Origin: Bettongia penicillata ogilbyi
Lineage: Eukaryota; Chordata; Mammalia; Diprotodontia; Potoroidae
DNA length: 64,000 nt
Direction of reading: 5' to 3'
Assembly (NCBI GenBank): GCA_023548195.1
Contig: JAJHZJ010000399.1
Span: 7,445,100-7,509,099 of the forward strand
Shown here: positions 12,486 through 21,987 of the stretch, one piece after another
Layout: every line of letters begins with the position of its first letter
Numbering within the stretch: position 1 is the first letter of the stretch
The notes under the pieces: model-generated
What the model saw: the letters and a program-made list of their open reading frames with translations, nothing else
What the model was told of the DNA's origin: nothing
The model's database searches: none
Translations under genes and position numbers: made by a program

Positions 12486-12602
12486 AGATAGATGAATAAA
12501 TAAGTAAAATGAATAATTTAATGAATAGATAAACAGACAGATAGAAAGATAAGTAAATGAGTGAATAAGTGAATAAATGTGAGAAAATCAATTAATTAAT
12601 CA
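12460..12602 (+). repeat. Degenerate GATA/GAATAAAT-type simple repeat
   Basis: Imperfect 4-mer units (gata, aata, gaat, cagat) extend for about 140 bp directly after the HAL1 3' end, probably grown from its A-rich tail. Confidence 0.7.
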
Positions 12603-12740
12603 ATTAATGAAAAAACCTGAATTGACTCACTCTACCAAGTGGCCCTGAAACCCTTCCCCTAGTGTTCTGTAGGGGATAAGATATGTCCCTTCTGCTTCTC
12701 ATTTCTAAGGCAATAGTATGTATCAGTTTGACACACTCAC

Positions 12741-12970
12741 CTGGAGCATTTGCAAGGGAGCTCTGTTCAATTTCTCCTCTATTTTTAATATCATTTGTTG
12801 CATATTCCGGATTTGTTGTGTTAGTTTGGTCATTGTCTTTTGGGGTTTCTGAATTTGTCTCTGGATTTCTGGTCCAGTCTTTCTAGATATAGACATTCTT
12901 CATCCAAAAAGAACTAGTACATTTTCTCATATTCAGATACAATTGACTTTTTAAGAGTAAAAGTATTCTC
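12741..12970 (-). pseudogene. TRIM-family coiled-coil exon (canonical 231-nt exon, now 230 nt)
   Basis: On the minus strand an acceptor (ttttgggacag) precedes the exon and a strong donor (CAG|gtgagt) ends it. It encodes TRIM coiled-coil sequence: IVSEYEKM, a TAG stop, FFLDEECLYLERLDQKSRD, then after a frameshift LTQQIRNMQQMILKIEEKLN and APLQMLQ at the splice donor. TRIM genes typically carry a 231-nt exon here ending in a Leu-Leu-Gln-type motif. This one is exactly one base shorter, matching the frameshift. One nonsense codon plus the single-base loss mark a pseudogene. The equivalent exon of the second copy has been replaced by a HAL1 (26370-28165). Confidence 0.85.
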
Positions 12971-13512
12971 CTGTCCCAAAAGAAATTAATATAAAGGAAG
13001 GAGTTAAATTAGTGAATTAAATACAATTGTTTATCAAAGAAGATCCATGGACTCTGTTACCAGACATAGCTTTTTCTGCCTATTTGGTACACATCTTCCA
13101 TTATGGAATTTCTGAGATACACCGTCTTTTAAAGGACTTTTGTAAAGGTGTAGTTAATGATGAAAAGATTAGAGAAAGAGAAATGCTGTGTAATGGAAAA
13201 GTTCTCAAAAATACAGCAGAAATAATTTTCTCCCTACAAATACCCAGATCCTGTCTGATAACTGTTTTCTTGTATGTATAATTTAGCAGTTCACATGAAA
13301 ACAAAGTTCCTCTACTATCATTAGGTGACAAATTATTCCCCTAGAAGACTGAAAATTCACTTCATTCTTTGATCATTTACATAAATTTCTTCCTTTACAG
13401 AAAAAAAAACACTCCTTTCCATTTTTTATCATTAATTCTTCCTTATGGGAAGGGAGAAAGGCGAAGTGACAATACACCTCTCACTTTCCTCATCAAGAAA
13501 ACAGACACTGAC

Positions 13513-13608
13513 CTTACTCTGTGCTTCTCTCTTTTTCATAATGTCCATTGAAATTTTAAGCTCTTACTCTTTTCTCTTTAAGATATTCCATAATTCCTGG
13601 AGATTGTG
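13513..13608 (-). pseudogene. TRIM-family 96-nt exon 2, with one stop codon
   Basis: The minus strand has acceptor 'ttttattttag', then exactly 96 nt, then donor AAG|gtcagt. TRIM genes typically have a 96-nt second coding exon. Translation is HNLQELWNILKRKE, stop, then ELKISMDIMKKREAQSK, a charged helical segment of the kind that starts the TRIM coiled coil. The phase (0) matches the donor of the RING/B-box exon at 13960. A TAA sits where a Glu codon is expected. The copy-2 homologue (28752-28847) keeps GAG/GAA at that position but carries a different stop. Confidence 0.8.
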
Positions 13609-13744
13609 CTAAAATAAAAAAGACAAAGTTTTAGCCAAACTTCTGTTTTAGACCAAGGGAGTCCATATGCTTCAGAATTGCAGGCTAATAAGAGTTACAC
13701 TTCCATACCTCTTCAAGGCTATCAAAGATCTATATGTATTTTCC

Positions 13745-13885
13745 ACTGGAACCTCACAATAACTATAGAAGTTAGTGGCTATTATTATTACTTCCATTTT
13801 AAAAATGAGAATACCAAGGCCAAGAAAAATCTGGAAGACCAGTAACAATAAGTGGGCTGATTACTTATCACTGAAGTCACAGATG
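13745..13885 (-). repeat. MIR-like fragment (copy 1 of a duplicated segment)
   Basis: 'aacctcacaataactata' ... 'cattttaaaaatgagaata' ... 'aagtgggctga' follows the reverse MIR order. The same relic lies at 28975-29110 in the second TRIM copy, so it predates the duplication. Confidence 0.5.
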
Positions 13886-13959
13886 TGAGGCCCCTAGAAC
13901 TTTAACTGTCTGTAAAATGTCAGTGGACCCAAAGACTGATAGAGAGCAGGCACTCTTAC

Positions 13960-14376
13960 ACTGCAATTGTCAGCAGCCCTGTCCAAGGGAAGAACATCAT
14001 GATCTCTGTGCTCTGGGTTTGATGAACAAGACTCACAGATGGGTCTCTTATCTTCCTCACAGAAGAGCTTCTCTTTTTCCTCATGCTGATTACAAGTGTT
14101 CAGGCTCACTGTGATCTGAAGTAAATGAGGTCTGATCATTTTGCCAGTGATAGAAAGATTCTGTAGGTTCTTCTTGGGCGTCAAATGACTGATTTGAATG
14201 ATTTGTCTGTATTCTGGGCAGGTCAGTGTGGCATCATCCCCCTCTCTGCACCGAAAAAGGCATGCTGTGCAAAAGCTGTGGCCACATTTGGTAGTCACTG
14301 GGTCAGTGAAGTAGCCCAGGCAGATGGAACAAGTGAGATCTGCCTTGAGGTTTTCAAGTAAGCTTTTGGCATCCAT
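13960..14376 (-). pseudogene. TRIM-family RING plus B-box 2 first coding exon, open but with a broken RING ligand
   Basis: TRIM proteins are RING E3 ubiquitin ligases with RING, B-box, coiled coil and often B30.2. The frame opens with MDAKSLLENLKADLTCSICL and stays open for 139 codons to a donor (AGT|gtaaga). RING ligands run C-x2-C at residues about 16-19, then CGHSFCTAC, but the final pair reads CPEY instead of CPEC, so the last zinc-binding Cys is Tyr. The B-box is complete: CNQH, then CEEDKRPICESC, then EHRDHD. Downstream exons (13513-13608, 12741-12970, 8060-8606) all carry stops or shifts. The exon alone is intact, but the gene is a pseudogene. The exact TRIM orthologue cannot be named from this. 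Confidence 0.88.
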
Positions 14377-15130
14377 GTTCCTACACCTGGGGGGAAAAGA
14401 GTTAATTGAAATTGATCAGGGCATTCTTCTATCATCCAAAGCATCTCAGAATTTCTGTACAAGGATGTGTTCCAGGAATTCAGAGGCTATAGAGGACCTG
14501 CAAAAAAGATGGTTCCAAATCGACCATCCTAAGCAGATCCCTCTGCTTATAATAGAACCAAGGCATCTAAGAGTTCTAGCATTCAGACATCTTGGGTTAA
14601 GTCAGAATCCACATGAAGTCTACCATCCTTATAAATGGACCTCAACCCTACCCCACCTTTTTACTGCATTTCAGTACTTACTTATTTAGATGTTTAATCT
14701 CTCACACTAGATTTTACAAGCTGGTGAACACTGGAAATTATTTCTCCCACAGAACTATAACCACACATTCTCAAGACAGTATAAATATATGGTTGAATTA
14801 ACATCAATTCACATCACCATTTTATCAATTACATAATGAAATAAATTATCAAGTATCCAAATATTAAGTTACACAAGCACAGAAAGCATACAAAATATTA
14901 GAGATCTACTCAATTCATAGCAGGAACCCAATTTCTTTTTCCCAGGGCAAGCGGGGAGAGAAGAACAGGGGAAAAGGGGGAAAATCACTTTCAATAAAAG
15001 CAATAGTTGATAAATAACTTTCAATAGCTACAGAAAAATAAATTACAAGATTTTCAGAAATTTTATGATTAAGAATTGCTTTAGCTACAATAACAAAGCA
15101 TCTCTACCTTTTAAAAAATATTTACTAATG
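14377..15130. other. Upstream flank of TRIM copy 1, no feature recognised
   Basis: This AT-rich non-coding stretch would hold any 5' UTR or promoter of the TRIM relic (minus strand). I see no convincing TATA box or CpG-rich block. A polypurine patch lies at 14950-14990. Confidence 0.4.
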
Positions 15131-16023
15131 TAAAGGGCATATTCAATACTTCCTGCCCAAGATGACGGGAACATTTTACTAGAAATATTTAATAGCCCCC
15201 TCCCATCCTTTTCAGGCCCTTCTTGTCAAGTTGCACCCCATTCGTGTGAATATTAAATTAACTGTAAGTCTTATTGTCTGGAGCCATTAAAGACTGTGTG
15301 CTTCTGTACAATGTGTAGATTTTTACATGGATTTTCAACCAGACAATTATGATCTTTTTTCAAAATGCAGGTCTTAGAGCACAAAATAAGATGAAAGTTT
15401 ACAGAAAGACATTAAAGTATCACCAGAAGACTCAGTAAAATCCAACAAAATGAGTGATTGTGTAAATCTCGATATTCTAGTGTGACTATGGGAGATGTAA
15501 ACATACAGTGAGCAGGCAATTACCATATGGACTCCATCTTCAATATTGAAATAACTGAAGGAATTAAGAACCACATAGGGTTCACATTAACATCTGTAGT
15601 TCCCAGGATGCTAACTCTGTATGATACTGAAAATATATAAGCATTGTGCTGGGTATTTTGGCACTTAATCTCTCTAAATTTCATATCTGCTAATAAAACT
15701 CTGGTATTGAGAAATAGATTTGAATAAGATTTGTGACTCAATACTGCATGATTTCAGGAAAGTTCAATGGATATAAATGGTAAACAAGGAGTTCCAAAGG
15801 CTGAACAGTAAGAAGCTTTTACTTTTACTAAGTGTCCGAACAGAATGTTAGTAACCCAAAAACAGAAGCTGCATTTCTGTCAAGATTGTAACCTATAAAA
15901 TGACTTTAAAATATTCCTATGAAAGCCTCATTAGAATTGTTCATCAAGTCTATATGTTGGCTAGTTATGTATGTAATTTGCTCCAGGTTCTGTCTCTACT
16001 TTTTTATTCTAAGCATAGGCAGC
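15130..16023 (-). pseudogene. PTP4A1P: Probable 3' UTR of the PTP4A1 processed pseudogene
   Basis: This follows the PTP4A1-like coding block on the same strand without introns or an intervening repeat. It is AT-rich and non-coding, as expected for the long 3' UTR of that mRNA. No clear poly(A) tract marks its end, so the left boundary is a guess. Confidence 0.4.
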
Positions 16024-16527
16024 TCAACTTTGCTGACTGCAACAGGTGTTTTTGTGGCTATTTGAGTTTTTGAAGCGCAGCCACATTTTAGCACAATACT
16101 TCTCCAAGTAAAGAAGTTGCTTGCTGATAAAAGCTTGCACTGCATCTTCATACTTCATTTCTCCTTTGACTAGTGCAAGGGCAACGAGCACTGAAGCTTT
16201 CCCAAGACCTACAACGCAATGAACAGCAATGTAATAACCAGATTCTTCATGATACTTAGTTTTCACTACGTTTAGTCAGGCACCAACAATCTGGTTGGAT
16301 GGTGGTGCTCCATCATCAAAAGGCCAATCCCAAACCTGGATGCCTTCTTTCTCCATGAGGGTTGTGTCATAAATTGCTTCACATACTCTTACAATTGTTG
16401 TAATGCTTCACTTCCTGAGTTCGTCTATAAATTTGTTTAAAGTTGCATTAGTTTTATTGTGTGTAATAAGGAACCTCATGTTCTTGTAGGTGATTTCCAC
16501 AGGAGCTTGGCAGTTCGTTCTAGCCAT
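16024..16527 (-). pseudogene. PTP4A1P: PTP4A1 (PRL-1 phosphatase) processed pseudogene, coding region
   Basis: PTP4A1 is a small prenylated dual-specificity phosphatase of about 173 residues. The minus strand starts ATGGCTAGAACG and gives [16 protein letters not shown], then a stop, [34 protein letters not shown], another stop, and KYEDAV followed by KQLLYLEKY and a C-terminus with a CC pair. There are no introns. The signature loop reads [10 protein letters not shown]: the catalytic Cys is kept but the invariant Arg of C-x5-R is Lys. About eleven residues before [10 protein letters not shown] are deleted and the C-terminal prenylation signal is altered. It is therefore a dead retrocopy. The Ser-Asn-x-His near the C-terminus favours PTP4A1 over PTP4A2. 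Confidence 0.9.
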
Positions 16528-16941
16528 GTCAATTTAGTTAAAAAACACTCAATAAGGTTATGAAATGCTTTAAAAATTTGAATACAGAAGCGATGTAAAG
16601 AAATTGAAGTCTCCTTCACCATACTCCACTTGAAATTCTTTTAGTACAAAGTTGAGAGCAATGGGAAATGAAATGAACCTCCTAAGAAGAAGCAAAATTC
16701 TTCAATCCAGTAATACTAAGGCAAAAGAAAGCATTGCTCTGAAGTTTATCCCATCCAGATCAGAACTCTTACAAAATGCCCGCCAATTTCAATTGAACAC
16801 TTTGTGTCCAGGTTAACCACTCTTAAGGGGACTTCTTGGTGGAGTAGTAATGGATTTCTACAGCATAGAGGTCGTGCTGTGCCTCGCAATAGTCTCTACT
16901 GCCCTTCAGAAACTCCGTAAATGTGTGACCAAGAACACCAC
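16528..16941 (-). pseudogene. PTP4A1P: Probable 5' UTR of the PTP4A1 processed pseudogene
   Basis: Unbroken, intronless sequence precedes the ATG on the minus strand ('ttaactaaattgacatggct' at the start). It ends near the A-rich tail of the neighbouring G3BP1 retrocopy. The exact 5' limit is uncertain, and the last tens of bases may be genomic target sequence. Confidence 0.45.
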
Positions 16942-16962
16942 AGAACTGAGGGCTATGTTTAT

Positions 16963-17840
16963 TTATTTTGTTTTTATTTTTTATTTATTTTAAAACAATT
17001 TGCCAAGACTGGAATGAGAGATAAATAGAAGGCACAACAATTTTGCTGTTTTGTTTTGTTTTGTTACAAACATAAACTAAAACATGAAAAACTCCCTACT
17101 TCAATAAAAAAATTTTTCCACAAATTCAGGAAAAGCATTTTAAAGAGTCAGATTCTACACATTTAAAACCTATCCCACAATCCAAAATTCCAAGTAATAA
17201 AAATGATAGTTTAGAATTCATTTTAATGTTATCATGCATCAAAAGCAAAAAAAGTTCTATGAATACCATTTATTCTGTTTTTTAACCATGCCACAGAGAA
17301 AAGTGTGACTGTCAATTTTTCCAGTGACAACAACTCCAAACCAGAGAGTAGTCATGGCCCCCAATAAACAACTGGGGTTTTTCCTGTCCTCAAAATGTTT
17401 GCCAAATTCTGGATTTCTGAGCAATTCTTGGAACATGTGGAAAAGGAAGAAGAAAATTATTTCAATATCAGTTATAAGCAAAAGATATAATCCTTTAGGA
17501 TAAAACTGCTGTTGTAAAAAAAGAAAAAAGAAAAAAAAATCTAGTCCGTATATCTGAGGTGAGTAAGGAGTTTCAGTTTTTCTTCTTTTAAAAGCAAATT
17601 TTCCTAAAATATTGTTCCACGAAAGTGGAATTGAGGACAAAGACTTAGAGGGGTTGTAGGGCATGAAAACAGCACACACACAAAAAACATTAACACAAAC
17701 AAAAAAGGATCTGAAATTGTATCAAACGTAGGCAGTCTGTATAATAGGCTAGGGTCACATTCCAAGATATCCAAGGCTGAAATTCACAAAGCTGCAGGAG
17801 CAAAAGTTTGTGCCATCACATGAAGCTCTGTGTGCCGAAT
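16963..17840 (-). pseudogene. G3BP1P: 3' UTR and A-rich tail of the G3BP1 processed pseudogene
   Basis: This is continuous with the coding block and lacks introns. On the plus strand the left end is a T-rich run (16963-16996, 'tttatttattttg...'), which is the A-rich tail of a retrocopy inserted on the minus strand. The remainder is AT-rich 3' UTR-like sequence. Confidence 0.65.
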
Positions 17841-19235
17841 TCATTGACATTGATCAATCCCCCTTCCAGCTCCAAATCCTGGTTTCTGAGACATTCCTCC
17901 ACGGGGAGGCCCTCTTATTCCACCACCTAGCCCACTTTGTGGGCTTCCTGGTCCACGTTGTCTCTTATCTCGATGATCACCTACTCTGGCAGCTCGTGTC
18001 TTCTTTTTCTCAACATTCAAATGCACCTCACCTCTAAACATGATGGGTCTGCTGCCGAGGATCTTCTGAACTGGCTCTGGGTTATCAAATATAACAAAAC
18101 CAAAATTTGGTAGCTTCCCACCACTATTAATTCCAAGTTCCACAACATTCCCATAACTTTGGAAAAAATCTTTTAGTTCTGCTTTGTCCACATCGTGTGG
18201 AAGATTTCCAACAAAAAGCTTATGACTGTTGGGATATCTCACAATTCTCCTTGTATCCATATCACCCTGTTCACCACCTTCATGAATTGGTCTGAGTCCC
18301 CTTTGGGGTTGGATATTAGTCCATTGTTTCCTCACTCTCTGGTCCCTCTGGGGCCTCTGTGGTGGTGTCTGAGATTCCACTTTTGATTCTGGGAAAGGTT
18401 ATGAAGCTGGTACTTTAACAACATGGGGTGGTATCCCAGACACTGGAACAACTCCACTAGGTGGAAGGTTCTTCCTGGTCACAGATGCCCAGGAAAATGT
18501 TAAGTCCTCCTGTACTGCTAGAGCAGAATCCACAGGCACAGGAGATGAGTTCTTTTGAGAATCTTCAGAAACAGGCTCTTTCAAAGCTGGTTCAGACTTT
18601 TCTTCATGAATTTCAGGTTCAGCTTCTTGTTCAGGCTCTGGTTCTGGTTCTACAACATGTTCCTCTAGGTACTCCTCCAGGTCATTGCTGCCAGTCTGGT
18701 CATAAAAAGTTCCAGAGTCATCAGGAACTACCTCAAGAGTCTGATGTCTTTCTTCTGGTTCTTCTACTTCTTCCTCAGATTCATCTTGGGGTTCAGTGAC
18801 AAAACTACCAAAAACCTCATCTTGGTATCAGAAGATGTCATTATGAACATAGAATTTGTTTGCAATGGAACCCTCTGGTGCACATACAAATGTCTGCATG
18901 AGTCTATGAAATGTCTGGTTATTATTAAACAGCAATCCCATCACCTAGACTACAACACCATCATTGAGGGTAAAAGGAGCATCCATATGATGAATTTTAG
19001 TGTGACAATTTGTAAACTTTTGGGGCATCACTTTCCAATGGATTTCTTTTTTTCCATAGACAGTATCAACTGGTTTTCCATTGGAAAGCAAACCTCCATG
19101 AACATAAGATGAGTTCTTTCCATAAAGCCTATGCAGCATATCTGGTGCCTGGTTTAGCAGAGTATAATACTGTCTCACAAATTTCTGCCCAACCAGCAAG
19201 GGACTTGGCTTCTCCATAACCATGTCTTTGGTCAA
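17841..19235 (-). pseudogene. G3BP1P: G3BP1 processed pseudogene, coding region, nearly full length
   Basis: G3BP1 is the stress-granule nucleating RNA-binding protein (about 466 residues). The minus strand opens [20 protein letters not shown] (NTF2-like domain, 18850-19235). It continues through the acidic linker, a SWASVT segment, and the RRM with LFVGNLP and FGFVIFD (RNP motifs, about 18040-18240). It ends in an RGG-like tail with RGPPRGG at about 17870-17900. No introns interrupt it and total length is close to that of the parent coding sequence. Frame breaks occur near 18945 and around 18380-18400 ('ttttgattctgggaaagg' region). It is a decayed retrocopy. Its upstream end joins a HAL1 fragment directly. 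Confidence 0.95.
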
Positions 19236-19384
19236 CCACAGTCTTTAAGACTGAGCGGGAGAGAAAGAGTCTTCACTCGGAAGCAGGCTGGGTCAACTAT
19301 GTTTATTCATTGAAGACTGTGGCCTAATCATACAATCGTCTGAGGTGGAGTCAGTGCAGTAGGCTGGGGTGGCAGTGACTGCAG
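19236..19384 (-). pseudogene. G3BP1P: Likely G3BP1 5' UTR joining to HAL1
   Basis: About 150 nt lie between the G3BP1 start codon and the point where recognisable HAL1 ORF1 (QAM.VLK) stops. It is not HAL1-like and is GC-richer than its surroundings, as a mammalian 5' UTR would be. The assignment is by position. Confidence 0.5.
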
Positions 19385-20347
19385 CACATTTTTGAGCACT
19401 TCCATGGCCTGAGACCACTGAATATTTATTTTGGATGTTTGGGATACAGAAGCCTTGACTTTTATGTCTTTCTCTGATGGTAAGCATTGTTCTTCCTCAT
19501 CTGAAAGGATGGGAGAAGATATCTGTTCACCAAGAAAGTAACCTTCTATACTCTTACATTTTTTCCCTTTTTTGGGCATTTTCCCAACCAGTTACTTCAC
19601 TTTGGGGCCCTTTGTCAAGAGTAGGGTATACTCTGGAAATCTGTAAGATCTCAGTTCCTCCAAAGTGGCACAATCAAACGTGTATTCTGATCTGGGAGCA
19701 GGAAGAGATTTTTGTGCCCAGAATCTTAGCAGAGTTTCTTCTCCACAGCCACCTGGCCTCCACTTCTGCCAAGCCAGCACTGGGGGCTGAGATTCAGATA
19801 AGCTGCATGGACCACCATTCAGTGTGAGATAAAGACCAGCTCCCTCAGGGCCTCTACACAGGGCTGAGGTAAGAATGGTCTTGTCAGTGTTCCCAGGATC
19901 TTTATTATCCAACAATGGATGTAAGGGTTGCTGTGGGAACTGCTGCTGCCTGCGTGATGTGGCCTCTGTGGCCTCTGCCTGAAGCTGGAGCTATGGGAAG
20001 GCTCTTCTCCCTTCTCAACCAGCTAAAAATACCCTGTCACTGACCTTTTGTGCCTGTGGGTAGAGAGATCTGTGAACCTGCTGCTATTGAGACTGGAGAT
20101 TCTGCCCCCGATGGCTGTTGGCAAACCCTGTACTGTGCGACCAAGGGTGGGCTGGGCTCCACTCTGCATCTGGTGCAACCAACACTTCCTGTGGGCCTTT
20201 CAGGTCTTCCTGGGCTGGAAATCTCCTCTACTCTGTTGTTCTCCACTTCTGCTGCTCCAAAATTTGTTGAGAGTTCCTCTCTACAGGTATTTTATGTGTG
20301 GGGAGAGCCCACATATATGTGTCTCTCTACTCTACCATCTTGGCCCA
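19385..20347 (-). mobile_element. HAL1 5' end and ORF1 N-terminus, fused to the G3BP1 retrocopy
   Basis: On the minus strand the segment begins at a typical HAL1/L1 5' terminus (plus strand 'ctctactctaccatcttggc' ending near 20346). It passes through the GC-rich 5' UTR and enters ORF1. The frame at 19328-19579 includes SIEGYFLGEQISSPILSDEE and then SKINIQW, the same protein as at 62300-62460. The ORF1 similarity stops after about 'QAMEVLK', and the next sequence leads into G3BP1. No HAL1 3' end or A tail exists for this copy. Confidence 0.85.
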
Positions 20348-21117
20348 GAAGTGAGTATTTTAATGACACCCAGCTTCACTGTACAGTCTCACAAATAGAA
20401 ATATAGAATAAGAGAAAATGCAAGAAGCAAAGTTTGTTGTCTTTCCATGAAACATTCACAAGCTACCTCATAGAAAAACTAATACAATGGAAGCAGGACT
20501 GAGTACTAAAGAATTCTGAACATACTTCAAAAAAATATGAGAATGAAAGGACATTAGGTTAACAACAAAAATATATTTTATGAAGACAAAATGGACATAC
20601 TACAGGAAATACCCAAACTTCATCCTTCATACAAATCATCACAAAGAGTAGTGTAACATAAACATCCATATAGAATTAGAATAAATCTCAAAACTCATTC
20701 CATACTTGATGAAATGACTACATTATTTGAATGAATTGATCAGAAAAGCAAAATATAAAATCAACAGGAATATTCAAAAGAATACCCAATCATTTATAAC
20801 TAGATAAATGATTGTTGAAACTCTGAAGTATAACCTCATAGCTCTTAAATGGTTAAAGATGATAAAAAAGAACAATTAAATGCTAGTGAAGTAAGATATT
20901 AGGCACATTAATTCATTGCTGCTACAGGTGTAAAATGGTGCAGTTTTTCAGGAAAATAGCTGAATTAATGAGGGAAATAAGGAAGATAATTCATGCCTGT
21001 TGAGACTTCACAGGGGACATTTTGTGAATGCTAGCACTCACTAAGGAAATCCATTGTAAACCTTATGTGAACTCCTGGAAATTTCCAACATCAGTTGAGA
21101 CAGATAGCATGACTTAC
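20348..21117. other. Genomic flank of TRIM copy 2, no gene seen
   Basis: The first 55 bases match 10163-10215 (see that entry). The remainder is AT-rich, with no recognised repeat or ORF of note. Confidence 0.4.
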
Positions 21118-21226
21118 TCTGGAAGTTCATGGGCATTTCTCTCTGGTCAGTGAATGACAGTTTCTCCAGGCAAGGCTTCTCTGGTTCAAGAAGAACCTCT
21201 GGGCCTTGAAGTAGCAGCTCCTCATT
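21118..21226 (-). pseudogene. Candidate TRIM-family linker exon before SPRY (copy 2)
   Basis: On the minus strand 'tgtttttaag' precedes and gtaagtc follows a 109-nt open segment. It encodes NEELLLQGPEVLLEPEKP and then LEKLSFTDQREMPMNFQ. TRIM genes have an exon of this size and character between the coiled coil and PRY-SPRY. It ends one base into a codon, which fits the two-base start of the SPRY exon type seen at 8606. It has no stop. No SPRY exon follows it, because the PTP4A1/G3BP1/HAL1 block lies immediately downstream. The start phase relative to a normal 23-nt preceding exon is not resolved, so the assignment is tentative. Confidence 0.55.
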
Positions 21227-21871
21227 CTTAAAAACATTTAGTTACATTTCTACAGAGTTCTACACAGCTCCAGAGTCTGACCAGAATCACATACTTTTCT
21301 ATGTTTCAGCAGAGTATGCCATCTTTAGCCCCTTCAAACAATCAGATTCCCTCACAGATTTTTTTTTATTTCTGAATTAGTTGAACACAGAATGGAAGCC
21401 TATCTTGCCAAGATGCCTTTTATATTCTCAAGGGAGAAAGTAAAGAGAGAGATTTAATGTTCTGCTCCTTAGGATATTTTTTATAATATTGTCTTTCTCT
21501 GAAAGCCAAGGTACACCACCCCAAAGTTATGTCATTCTCTTAGAACTCTTTTCCAGGGATATTGCCATATTTGCACAGTTTAGGTCTGCAGAATTGTTTA
21601 GAACCAGCCTTTGCTTGCTCTCTGATTGACCTCATGCCACTTCACCATGGAAGATGGAAAAAGGACATCACGGTGAGAGGAGTGCCATTCATCCCTCCCC
21701 TTCTCTCTCCCTCCCTTATACAGACACTTCATTTTATGGAGGCAAACTTTTGTTTACCCTGAATAATAGAATGACCAGTAAAAAAGCTGTAAAAAGTTTG
21801 GAGGTCTGGGAGACTGGTAGTCATATTTTTGATGGTTAATGTGGGTGGGAAATGTGGATTCTGGAATTGTA
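21227..21871. other. Spacer between TRIM linker exon and HAL1, nothing recognised
   Basis: AT-rich sequence with a short T run at 21360. Short open frames (21562-21839) lack known motifs. Confidence 0.4.
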
Positions 21872-21987
21872 GAGCCATGGTTTCATCTTACAAATGTTTA
21901 ATTAAAATAGAACCTAGAGGGGGGAGGAGGAGCCATGGTTTCATCTTACAAATGTTTAATTAAAATAGAACCTAGAGGGGGAGGAGG
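21872..21987 (+). repeat. 58-bp tandem duplication at a HAL1 5' junction
   Basis: A unit starting gagccatggtttcatcttac occurs at 21872 and again at 21930. It ends in 'aacctagagggg' plus the first G/A-rich bases of the HAL1. The repeated block thus contains both host flank and the beginning of the element. Confidence 0.95.
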
